Positions 1 to 7,099 of a stretch of 8,563 nucleotides of DNA are shown one piece after another. Below the pieces are notes generated by a model. It saw only the letters and a list, made by a program, of their open reading frames with translations, searched no databases and was not told the DNA's origin. Position 1 is the first letter of the stretch. Each line of letters starts with the position of its first letter. Both the position numbers and the translations under genes were made by a program. Source of the stretch: Blastocatellia bacterium (lineage in GTDB: Bacteria; Acidobacteriota; Blastocatellia; Pyrinomonadales; Pyrinomonadaceae); NCBI GenBank assembly GCA_003175865.1, contig PSRF01000293.1:1-8563 (forward strand), in the 5' to 3' direction.

Positions 1-215
1 ATCTCATCGAAAACCACTCAGACGGTAATGCTTTCCAGATCGCAGAGGTCCATGCGATGCGCGGCGAAATTGATCTTGCGTTTCAATGGCTTGAGCGCGG
101 AATCAGCGAACGCGATGCGGGAGTGACTCATGCGCGGATGGATCCGCGTCTCCGCAAACTTCATGGTGATCCGCGCTGGGTACCTCTGCTTACCAGGATT
201 GGTTTGGACTCATAA
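1..215 (+). CDS. C-terminal end of a TPR-type protein, probably a kinase/TPR paralogue (5' truncated)
   Basis: An open frame enters from the left edge (first full codon at base 3) and ends with TAA at 213-215, leaving 70 visible residues. They contain a final TPR-like helix pair (GEIDLAFQWLERG) and a tail with DPR and R-x-GL near the end. The last 45 residues align without gaps to the last 45 residues of the downstream kinase K1, with 15 identities by hand count. The shared pattern is AF-WLE-G, then DPR, L, R and GL. This tail is typical of the TolB-like/TPR proteins of Acidobacteriota, which often carry an N-terminal Ser/Thr kinase or a CadC-like DNA-binding domain. Which one this gene has cannot be seen. 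Its TAA is followed directly by the GTG of K1, so co-transcription and translational coupling are likely. Confidence 0.8.
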   Translation, partial: LIENHSDGNAFQIAEVHAMRGEIDLAFQWLERGISERDAGVTHARMDPRLRKLHGDPRWVPLLTRIGLDS

Positions 216-2708
216 GTGACACTTTTACGTGACTCGACCATCTCTCACTACCGCATAGTCTCCAAACTCGGGGCTGGCGGGATGGGTGAAGTGTTTCTGG
301 CCCAGGACACCTCGGAACTTGGTCGCAAAGTGGCGCTAAAAATCCTTCCCGCAGAAGTTGCAAAGAACCAAAATCGTTTGCAGCGATTCATTCAGGAAGC
401 ACGTACTGTTTCAAATCTCAATCATCCAAACATTCTCACTATCCACGAATTTGGCCAAGCTGATTCTGCATCGTTCATAGCGGCCGAGTTTGTTGATGGC
501 GTAACGCTACGAAAACACCTCGCCAACCGTCGACTCAAATTGGTCGACGTGTTGGATGTCGCAATTCAGATTGTGGCCGCATTGAACGCGGCTCACGAAG
601 CTGGTGTTACACATCGAGATCTGAAACCTGAGAATGTGATGGTTCGCAAAGACCAGATCGTCAAAGTACTCGATTTTGGTCTGGCTAAACTGTCAGAAAC
701 AGTAACGCAAGCCACAGACCCTGATGCTGAAACGCGACTAAGACTGCAGACAGAACCAGGCCTGGTGATGGGAACAGTTAGTTACATGTCGCCCGAACAA
801 TCAACAGGTCATGGCGTGGATCAGCGCACAGACATCTGGAGTTTCGGTGTTTTGTTGTACGAGATGCTGGCCGGGGAGCTGCCATTTCAAGGCAAGGATG
901 TTCACCGGCAAATCATCGCAATCCAGGAATCGGAACCACAACCTCTATCAAAACTGGTTAACGGTGTACCCGAACGTTTGGAGGAAATCGTCGAGAAGTG
1001 TCTGGCGAAAGACAAACATGAACGGTACCAAACAGCTAAGGATCTGCTGATTGATCTGCGCAACTTGCGACGCAAGTTGGATATTGACGCAGAGATTGAG
1101 CGGACTGTCGCACCTGGTCAGCGAACCACGAGCGCAGCCGGTTCGCAAAGTCAACGTGCAGACGGTGCGACTACTGCGAGTGCCGCGCAAATTCGTCCGA
1201 CTTCTAGTGCGGAGTATCTCGTCGCTGGCCTTAAACAGCACAAACTTACAGCGACCATTGTTGTCCTTGTACTTATCCTTGCCGGTGTCGGTACCGCGTT
1301 GTTTCTGCACGCACGTAATACCGAAGCCACGATCGACTCAATTGCTGTGGTTCCTTTTATGAATCAGAACCGCGATCCCGAATCAGAATATCTGTCCGAT
1401 GGACTAACAGAAAGCATCATCAATAAGTTGATTCAACTTCCCTTACTTCGTGTCAGCCCACGCAGTTCGGTGTTTCACTACAAAGGAAAGGACACTGATC
1501 CGATTCAGATTGGAAAAGAGTTGGGCGTGCGCGCGGTCCTCACTGGTCGATTGATGCAGCGGGGTGACAACTTGATTATCAGTACTGAGCTGCTGGATGT
1601 GCGCGACAACAAACAGATCTGGGGCGAACAGTACAACCGTAAAGTTTCCGATGCACTTGCAGTTCAACAGGAAATTGCTCACGAGATAACCGATCGCTTG
1701 CGTTTGAAATTAAGTGGCGAAGAACAGAAGCAGATGATGCGTGGCGACACCACAAATACTGAGAGCTATCAATCGTACTTGCGTGGTCGCTATTACTGGA
1801 ACAAACGAACCGGTGACAACCTCAGGAAAGCGATTACCGAGTTTCAGAAAGCGGCTGACACTGATCCAAATTACGCACTCGCTTATGTTGGGCTAGCTGA
1901 TGCTTATGTTTTGCTTGAGGACTATGCAGGAGCGCGCACCAGCGAGACTTGTGATAAATCAAAAGCGTTTGCCGAACGCGCACTGCAACTGGATCCCTCG
2001 CTGGCCGAAGCACACGCTTCCCTTGCCTACACCTACACTCAACTCTGGGAGTGGGATAAAGCCGAAGCCGAGTTCAAGCGCTCCCTCGAATTGAATCCGA
2101 ATTATGCGTCGGCTCATCAGTGGTACAGTCTGCACTTGCGTATTGTCGGGCGACCCGAAGATTCATTGCGGGAGGCTAAACGTGCGCTAGCCACCGAACC
2201 TCTTTCACTCATAAACAATGTCAGCGTAGGCCAATCATCCTTGGCAGTTGGCGACAACGATGCGGCAATTGAAGCGGGGAAGCGCACGATTGACCTTGAT
2301 CCGAATTTTCCAAGGGGTCACGAAGAATTGGGCTTGGCCTATCTAGCAAAGAAACTTTATTACGAAGGGCTGAACGAGTTTAGAAAAGCCGTTGAGGTGT
2401 CAGGTCGTGGGAGACGCAGTCTCAGTTTTCTCGGCTATACGTTAGCAACGACCGGTAAGCGCGATGAAGCGATGCCCATCTTGAAAGAGTTGCAGGACAA
2501 ATACGAGAAACATGAGGCACTAGCGCAGGACGTTGCTGCGGTCTATCTAGGTCTGGGTGACAAGGAACAGGCATTCGTCTGGCTGGAAAAAGGTTTTCAG
2601 GATCGCAGTGGTCAGCTGGCACGAACTAGATGGGAATCACCTTTCTACTCAGTTCGCAACGATCCTCGTTTGTTTGATTTATTCAGACGAATGGGACTGC
2701 GAGTCTAA
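216..2708 (+). CDS. Membrane-anchored Ser/Thr protein kinase with TolB/FlgO-like domain and TPR repeats (K1)
   Basis: An 830-residue multidomain receptor-type kinase. The kinase domain spans about 12-285: glycine loop GAGGMGEV (19-26), ATP lysine K42, helix-C glutamate E61, catalytic HRDLKPEN (133-140), metal-binding DFG (153-155), MSPEQ (191-195) and D206. All key residues are present, so it should be active and of the RD type. A polar linker (about 290-340) leads to one hydrophobic segment (about 344-365). A TolB/FlgO-like domain follows (about 373-500: IAVVPF, YLSDGLTE, then IWGEQYNR). From about 512 to 800 there are around seven TPR units with PNYA and DPNF-type boundaries. The kinase should be cytoplasmic and the TolB/TPR part periplasmic, by topology inference. 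The GTG start is chosen because it abuts the preceding TAA and places 10 residues before the HYRI motif, as usual in the family. No good Shine-Dalgarno precedes it. Substrates are unknown. Confidence 0.93.
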   Translation: MTLLRDSTISHYRIVSKLGAGGMGEVFLAQDTSELGRKVALKILPAEVAKNQNRLQRFIQEARTVSNLNHPNILTIHEFGQADSASFIAAEFVDGVTLRKHLANRRLKLVDVLDVAIQIVAALNAAHEAGVTHRDLKPENVMVRKDQIVKVLDFGLAKLSETVTQATDPDAETRLRLQTEPGLVMGTVSYMSPEQSTGHGVDQRTDIWSFGVLLYEMLAGELPFQGKDVHRQIIAIQESEPQPLSKLVNGVPERLEEIVEKCLAKDKHERYQTAKDLLIDLRNLRRKLDIDAEIERTVAPGQRTTSAAGSQSQRADGATTASAAQIRPTSSAEYLVAGLKQHKLTATIVVLVLILAGVGTALFLHARNTEATIDSIAVVPFMNQNRDPESEYLSDGLTESIINKLIQLPLLRVSPRSSVFHYKGKDTDPIQIGKELGVRAVLTGRLMQRGDNLIISTELLDVRDNKQIWGEQYNRKVSDALAVQQEIAHEITDRLRLKLSGEEQKQMMRGDTTNTESYQSYLRGRYYWNKRTGDNLRKAITEFQKAADTDPNYALAYVGLADAYVLLEDYAGARTSETCDKSKAFAERALQLDPSLAEAHASLAYTYTQLWEWDKAEAEFKRSLELNPNYASAHQWYSLHLRIVGRPEDSLREAKRALATEPLSLINNVSVGQSSLAVGDNDAAIEAGKRTIDLDPNFPRGHEELGLAYLAKKLYYEGLNEFRKAVEVSGRGRRSLSFLGYTLATTGKRDEAMPILKELQDKYEKHEALAQDVAAVYLGLGDKEQAFVWLEKGFQDRSGQLARTRWESPFYSVRNDPRLFDLFRRMGLRV

Positions 2709-2746
2709 AAGGCTTTCTTGTTTGCGTAAGTGAACCGCTTTTGATG

Positions 2747-2773
2747 TTGGACTATTGAGATTCGTGTTCTAAT
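2747..2773 (+). promoter_or_regulatory. Possible sigma70-type promoter with extended -10
   Basis: In the 186-base spacer after K1, TG-T-TCTAAT (2765-2773) matches the extended -10 pattern with five of six bases of TATAAT. A weak -35-like TTGGAC (2747-2752) lies 15 bases upstream of TCTAAT, which is short. It would give a leader of roughly 110 bases before the NTF2-like gene. It was found by eye only. Promoter consensus in the presumed phylum is poorly defined, so this is a candidate rather than a call. Confidence 0.25.
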
Positions 2774-2880
2774 GTGTGAGCAAGTCATCCATACCGGACA
2801 GGAGTAAACCGACTGATGTAACCTCGGGTTGCGCATTTGAAGGCAGTCGCTTCGCTCCTCTTCCGATCCGAAAATACCCG

Positions 2881-2889
2881 TAAGGAGAG
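2881..2889 (+). promoter_or_regulatory. Strong ribosome binding site for the NTF2-like gene
   Basis: TAAGGAGAG contains a near-perfect anti-16S match (AAGGAG) ending about 7 bases before GTG at 2895. It decides the GTG start, because the resulting protein begins exactly at a well-formed signal peptide. Confidence 0.75.
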
Positions 2890-2894
2890 TTTGC

Positions 2895-3389
2895 GTGATT
2901 ATTCTTCCCCCACTCAGGCAAGTTCTACTCATTACGTTCTCAATCATCTGCGCAGTAAGTCTAACCAGCGCACAACAAACGAAAGAATCAAACAGTCCTC
3001 GCGTTGATGCCGTGTGGAAACGCGAGGAACTCTACTGGCAATATGTCAAAGCTGGCGACGTTGAAACTTACCGCACGCTGTGGGACGAGAACTTTCGCGG
3101 CTGGCCCTGCAAGAACCAACATACTGCCACCAAATCTGAAATTGGAAACTGGGTCCGGGACATCCGAGATCAAAAGGCCAAACTCACTTATTCACTAACC
3201 TTCGATGGAGCCGCTGATTTTGGTGACGTCGTGGTTGTCTACTACAAAACGCCGATGATGTATGAGTATTCGGACGGTCGCGTAGTAGACAAAGACAAAG
3301 TTTTCAAGTTCACCCACACGTGGCACAAGACTGGTGATACGTGGCTAATCATCGGTGGCATGTGCGGAGAAATTCCATCAGCTAAATAG
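2895..3389 (+). CDS. Exported small protein, NTF2/SnoaL-like (DUF4440-type) fold
   Basis: A 164-residue protein. Residues 1-26 form a signal peptide: short N-region with R8, hydrophobic core VLLITFSIICAVSL, and likely cleavage after TSA before QQ. The mature part has the layout of the NTF2-like/DUF4440 family: an N-terminal helix (VDAVWKREELYWQYVKAGD), then a helix with YRTLWDENFRGWP. Beta-strands follow, ending in FTHTWHKTGDTWLIIGG, the characteristic final W-x-hydrophobic strands. Members include enzymes such as SnoaL-type cyclases and isomerases, but also many binding proteins. No catalytic assignment is possible here. The mature chain has two cysteines (C72, C157) that could form a disulfide in the periplasm. 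It lies between kinases K1 and K2, only 33 bases before K2, so it is probably co-transcribed with K2. The GTG start is backed by the ribosome binding site at 2881-2889. Confidence 0.85.
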   Translation: MIILPPLRQVLLITFSIICAVSLTSAQQTKESNSPRVDAVWKREELYWQYVKAGDVETYRTLWDENFRGWPCKNQHTATKSEIGNWVRDIRDQKAKLTYSLTFDGAADFGDVVVVYYKTPMMYEYSDGRVVDKDKVFKFTHTWHKTGDTWLIIGGMCGEIPSAK

Positions 3390-3422
3390 AGCCGATTCCA
3401 AAAGACCAAGCGTGTTCCCCCC

Positions 3423-6032
3423 ATGACTCTGGTTGCAGGAACAAAACTCGGACGTTATGAAATCCGTTCCAGGTTAGGTGAAGGCGGAATGGGTGAGGTT
3501 TATCGTGCTTTTGATACCAAGCTCAATCGTGATGTGGCGATCAAAGTCCTTCCCGCCGAGTACTCCCAAAACTCAATTCGCTTGCAAAGATTCGAACAGG
3601 AAGCACAAGCCGCTGGTGCACTGAACCATCCAAACATTCTGGCCGTCTACGATGTGGGCTCACACGAGAATGAACCGTATGTTGTCTCTGAACTGTTGGC
3701 AGGAGAAACACTCCGGGAACGTATGGGTCATGGTCCAGTGCCGCAACGCAAGGCCGTTGACTACGCGCTTCAGGTCGCGCGCGGATTAGCGGCTGCACAC
3801 GCCAAACACATCATCCATCGAGATCTTAAGCCGGAAAACATCTTCATCACCGAAGACGGACACGTGAAGATCCTCGACTTTGGTCTGGCAAAACTAATTG
3901 CCCCAAGCGACGACGAACGACAAAGTCAAGTGAGTACTCGCAAGGTTCTGACTGATGCGGGCACGGTGGTTGGCACGGTTGGTTATATGTCACCCGAACA
4001 GGTACGCGGTCAGACTGTTGATACACGTTCCGACATTTTTTCGTTTGGAGCTGTACTTTACGAGATGCTCGCGGGAGAACGCGCGTTCCACAAAGACTCC
4101 ACCGTCGAGACACTCAATTCGATTCTGAAAGACGAGCCCGCTGAACTCACGTCGGGAAACCAAACGATTTCACCGGCCTTGGAACGTGTCGTCCTGCACT
4201 GTTTGGAGAAGAATGCAGACCGCCGCTTTCAATCTGCCAGCGACGTGGTGTTTGCGCTCGAGAATCTTTCGCCATCTTCAGCGAGCGTCCCAGCTCAAGA
4301 GCAACCCGTCGTTAGGAAATCGCGTGAGCGTTTTGTTTGGATTGCGCTTATTGCATTGCTGTTGGTAGCAATCGTTTTCGCGTCGGTTCTTGGCTTGCGC
4401 ACCAGAACGAACTCTGCCGAGATAGTTCGTCTACCAGTTGCTGTTCCTGATAACGCTTACCCAGTTGTGGACGTTGAAGAACACAACATGGCCTTGTCAC
4501 CCGATGGCAAATATCTCGCCTTCATCGCCAACTCAGCAGGAAAGCAGATGTTGTACGTACGTCCACTTAATTCGCTCGTCGCGCAACCGCTTTCAGGAAC
4601 TGATAATGCATTCTCTGTCTTCTGGTCGCCCGATAGTCGCGACATGGCTTTTTTCGCGGCCGGCAAATTGAACCGGATTGAAGTATCCGGCAAATCATTG
4701 CAGACGATCTGCAACATGCCCGCACCACGAGCGGGTGCAACTGGCAGCTGGGGCTCCCAAGGCACGATCGTGTTTTCACAGGACAATGATGGAAGCATCT
4801 ACCGCGTGCCTGCCACCGGAGGGGTCCCAAAACTAGTTGTCGAGAACAGTACCAAACGGCCAAGGCGCTGGATTCACTTTCTCTCAGATGGGCGACGCTT
4901 CCTCTTTTGCAAACATGAAGAGAATGACAACCAGCCTGGAATCTTTGCCGGATCGACTGATTCCAATGAGATAAAAATGGTGGCATCAATGTCCGAAACG
5001 CGCGCTCAGTACGTGGGTGGCTATCTCCTGTACGTACGGGAAGATAGTTTGATGGCCCAGAGTTTCAACGAGAATAATCTGCAATTCACGGGCGAGCCCG
5101 CGGTGGTCGTCGATCGACTTCCCTTTTTCGACAAGAGTGGTTGGGTTGAATTCTCTGCGTCGGAAACGGGTGTACTCGCTTACATGTCGGAATATCCCAA
5201 GAGACGTGTGGCCTGGTTCGATCGAACGGGACGAGAAAACGGACAAATCGGTGCGCCGTCCGACTACGGTGAGGTTAGGCTCTCCCCTGACAGCCAAAAG
5301 GCAGTGATAGCGATCGGTGGTGATCTCTGGATTTACGATCTCGTGCGCAACACACGGACGCCTTTCGCCTCTGGACCAACTGATGATGGAGAACCTGTAT
5401 GGTCGCCGGATGGACAAAAGATCGCTTACTTCTCATGCTGCGACGATCCTTCGGCACTTCACATCAAAGGAAGTAGCGATACCGGCAAAGGCGACTTGCC
5501 AATCAAGGATCAGTATTTCATCGTACCTAAGGATTGGTCGCGAGATGGGCGCTTCATCATTTACACCAAGGGCGAAGAACTGTGGGTCTTACCGCTAACG
5601 TCAGATAGCAAGCCATATTTGTTAATCCAAAGGATCGTTGCTTTAAATGGCGCCAGCCTATCACCGGATGGTCGATGGGTTGCGTTCACCTCCAATGAGA
5701 CAGGCCAATCCGAAATTTATTCTGCAAGATTAGACCATCCCGGAGAGAAGTTTCGAATTTCAACAGAAGGCGGCATCAATCCGCGTTGGCGGCGCGACGG
5801 CCAGGAACTGTTTTATCTATCACCGAACAATCACCTGATGTCAGTGGCAATAAAACCCGGAGATACTTTTTACGCGAGCAGTCCCACGCCTCTATTTAAT
5901 ACCGATCCACTGACAAACGATTTCGACGTAACAGCAGACGGACAACGGTTCGTGCTGATTACAAGTGCGCCAGGAACCCAGTTCCTACCCTATGTCGTTG
6001 TGTTTGATTGGACCGCGGAACTGAAGAAATAA
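3423..6032 (+). CDS. Membrane-anchored Ser/Thr protein kinase with WD40-like (PD40/TolB-type) beta-propeller (K2)
   Basis: An 869-residue kinase-propeller fusion. The kinase domain spans about 12-280: glycine loop GEGGMGEV (19-26), K41, E60, HRDLKPEN (132-139), DFG (152-154), MSPEQ (189-193) and D204. It looks fully equipped and RD-type. The activation segment holds several Ser/Thr (S169, S171, T172, T177, T181), plausible autophosphorylation sites. A basic stretch (RKSRER, 298-303) precedes one transmembrane helix (about 304-325), which by the positive-inside rule keeps the kinase in the cytoplasm. Residues about 335-869 form a periplasmic beta-propeller with PD40-type signatures: SPDG 359, WSPDS 401, SDG 488, SPDS 621, WSPDG 660, SRDG 706, SPDG 747, RDG 791 and TADG 837. 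Such propellers usually bind proteins, peptides or glycans; the ligand here is unknown. The ATG start gives the usual family N-terminus, but no Shine-Dalgarno is visible before it. Confidence 0.94.
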   Translation: MTLVAGTKLGRYEIRSRLGEGGMGEVYRAFDTKLNRDVAIKVLPAEYSQNSIRLQRFEQEAQAAGALNHPNILAVYDVGSHENEPYVVSELLAGETLRERMGHGPVPQRKAVDYALQVARGLAAAHAKHIIHRDLKPENIFITEDGHVKILDFGLAKLIAPSDDERQSQVSTRKVLTDAGTVVGTVGYMSPEQVRGQTVDTRSDIFSFGAVLYEMLAGERAFHKDSTVETLNSILKDEPAELTSGNQTISPALERVVLHCLEKNADRRFQSASDVVFALENLSPSSASVPAQEQPVVRKSRERFVWIALIALLLVAIVFASVLGLRTRTNSAEIVRLPVAVPDNAYPVVDVEEHNMALSPDGKYLAFIANSAGKQMLYVRPLNSLVAQPLSGTDNAFSVFWSPDSRDMAFFAAGKLNRIEVSGKSLQTICNMPAPRAGATGSWGSQGTIVFSQDNDGSIYRVPATGGVPKLVVENSTKRPRRWIHFLSDGRRFLFCKHEENDNQPGIFAGSTDSNEIKMVASMSETRAQYVGGYLLYVREDSLMAQSFNENNLQFTGEPAVVVDRLPFFDKSGWVEFSASETGVLAYMSEYPKRRVAWFDRTGRENGQIGAPSDYGEVRLSPDSQKAVIAIGGDLWIYDLVRNTRTPFASGPTDDGEPVWSPDGQKIAYFSCCDDPSALHIKGSSDTGKGDLPIKDQYFIVPKDWSRDGRFIIYTKGEELWVLPLTSDSKPYLLIQRIVALNGASLSPDGRWVAFTSNETGQSEIYSARLDHPGEKFRISTEGGINPRWRRDGQELFYLSPNNHLMSVAIKPGDTFYASSPTPLFNTDPLTNDFDVTADGQRFVLITSAPGTQFLPYVVVFDWTAELKK

Positions 6033-6145
6033 GACCCGGTCTTGGTGAAGATCGGCAAACGATAAACGTTCATAAGTTTCGTTCGAGAAGGCGTTAGCAA
6101 AAATCGGCGGGTACGAGTCCGCTTCCCCTAAATTAACTCTAGCCC

Positions 6146-6151
6146 AGGAGA
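6146..6151 (+). promoter_or_regulatory. Ribosome binding site for the exported duplicated-domain protein
   Basis: AGGAGA lies 8 bases before ATG at 6160, the classic spacing. It supports this start over the in-frame ATG at codon 6, and the chosen start gives a complete signal peptide. Confidence 0.75.
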
Positions 6152-6159
6152 TTAACGAC

Positions 6160-6939
6160 ATGAATAATAAATCAATGGCAGTTCTTGCATGGTTGTGTGT
6201 GATCTTGATCGCAGCGTTATTTGCAATTCCAGTATGCGCACAGACAGCAGTCAAAGAGAAAGCACCGATGTATTCATACGTGGGATATTGGAACATCCCT
6301 CGCGCACAATGGTCAGAGATGGATAAGTCAATCGCAGGTGATCAGAAGATTCTGGAACAGGCAATGGCTAATGGCACATTAGTGGGGTTTGGCAATGATC
6401 GGAATGTGGTGCACCAAGCTGACGGTTACACTCACGACGATTGGTGGTCTTCAATGTCGCTGTCCGGATTGCTTAACGTTCTGGACCAATTTCAAAGATC
6501 TGGCAGTTCCGTTTCTCCAGTACTATCCACTTCCACGAAACACATGGACAGTATCTTTGTTAGTCGGTACTACAATTGGCGCCCAGGTTCCGCGAAGGAC
6601 GCCTACACCTATGTGGCCTACTATAGATTTAAGCCGGATGCGCCATCCGACACATTGGACACGCTGAGCAAAAACTTATTTGTCCCACTCCTAGAGAAAC
6701 TAATTGCAGATGGCACGATTTTGGAATACGAAATCGATACGGAAGCTATTCATTCCGAGGCGCCGGGTGCATTTTGGATTGTCTACATTTCGCCAACTGC
6801 AGAAGGTCTTGATAAAGCCGCGGCTGCCAGAGCGGAGGCACTGCGAGCCAACCCACTGGGCAATCCTGCATTCGGCAACCTGGTTGATATTGTCCCGCAT
6901 CGTGATTTTCTCTCACGTACGAACATGACTTACAAGTAA
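6160..6939 (+). CDS. Exported protein of unknown function with two related alpha/beta units
   Basis: A 259-residue protein. Residues 1-27 are a signal peptide: N-region with K4, hydrophobic core about 6-23, probable cleavage after VCA before QT. I do not recognise a named family. The mature chain seems to be an internal duplication. YSYVGYW (38-44) resembles YTYVAYY (149-155). LEQAMANGTLVGF (65-77) resembles LEKLIADGTILEY (178-190). H85 and H198 then fall at the same distance (20 residues) from those segments. The strand-helix-strand pattern, and the size of each unit, suggest a ferredoxin-like or dimeric alpha/beta-barrel (Dabb/EthD-like) fold used twice in one chain. That fold is an inference. 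There is no cysteine in the mature part. It sits 127 bases after K2 and is followed by a perfect inverted repeat, so it may end a transcription unit. A good ribosome binding site supports the start. Confidence 0.85.
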   Translation: MNNKSMAVLAWLCVILIAALFAIPVCAQTAVKEKAPMYSYVGYWNIPRAQWSEMDKSIAGDQKILEQAMANGTLVGFGNDRNVVHQADGYTHDDWWSSMSLSGLLNVLDQFQRSGSSVSPVLSTSTKHMDSIFVSRYYNWRPGSAKDAYTYVAYYRFKPDAPSDTLDTLSKNLFVPLLEKLIADGTILEYEIDTEAIHSEAPGAFWIVYISPTAEGLDKAAAARAEALRANPLGNPAFGNLVDIVPHRDFLSRTNMTYK

Positions 6940-6954
6940 TTGATCCCTACTACT

Positions 6955-6997
6955 TCCGTCCGCCAGAAGCTGGTTTTTGGAGATCCTGGCGGACGGA
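6955..6997 (+). terminator. Perfect 12-bp inverted repeat, possible transcription terminator
   Basis: TCCGTCCGCCAG (6955-6966) is exactly complementary to CTGGCGGACGGA (6986-6997), with a 19-base loop. The GC-rich stem begins 15 bases after the stop codon of the exported protein, the usual place for a terminator. No T-run follows the stem; the only T-run (TTTTT, 6974-6978) is inside the loop. It could therefore be a Rho-independent-like terminator lacking the tail, an mRNA-stabilising hairpin, or a REP-like or MITE-like palindrome. Confidence 0.5.
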
Positions 6998-7099
6998 GAT
7001 GCACTCGTACACGATGCGCAGGTTGCTCACGCGTTCCATGATTCTCATTTCTTCTGCACAATCTGCAGCTCTGAGGAATGATCAACCGGAATAGAGGTT

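Noticed and set aside
2741..2746. TTGATG as the -35 element of the promoter candidate
   Set aside because: Its spacing to TCTAAT is 21 bases, outside the workable range.
2705..2947. An 80-residue - strand frame covering the spacer between K1 and the NTF2-like gene
   Set aside because: It has no recognisable motif or ribosome binding site and overlaps the signal-peptide coding region of the better-supported + strand gene.
4567..5417. Two long reading frames on the - strand inside K2 (143 and 140 residues)
   Set aside because: They lie wholly antisense to a well-supported kinase-propeller gene, show no recognisable domain, and have compositions expected of reverse-frame shadows.
6032..6070. 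Small inverted repeats after K2 (AGACC/GGTCT and AACG/CGTT) as a terminator
   Set aside because: The stems are only about 4 bp once a loop is allowed, and no T-run follows.
6220..6246. Possible lipoprotein signal (C26) in the exported duplicated-domain protein
   Set aside because: The residues before the cysteine are IPV; a lipobox needs a small residue (A, G or S) just before it. Cleavage after VCA by signal peptidase I fits better.
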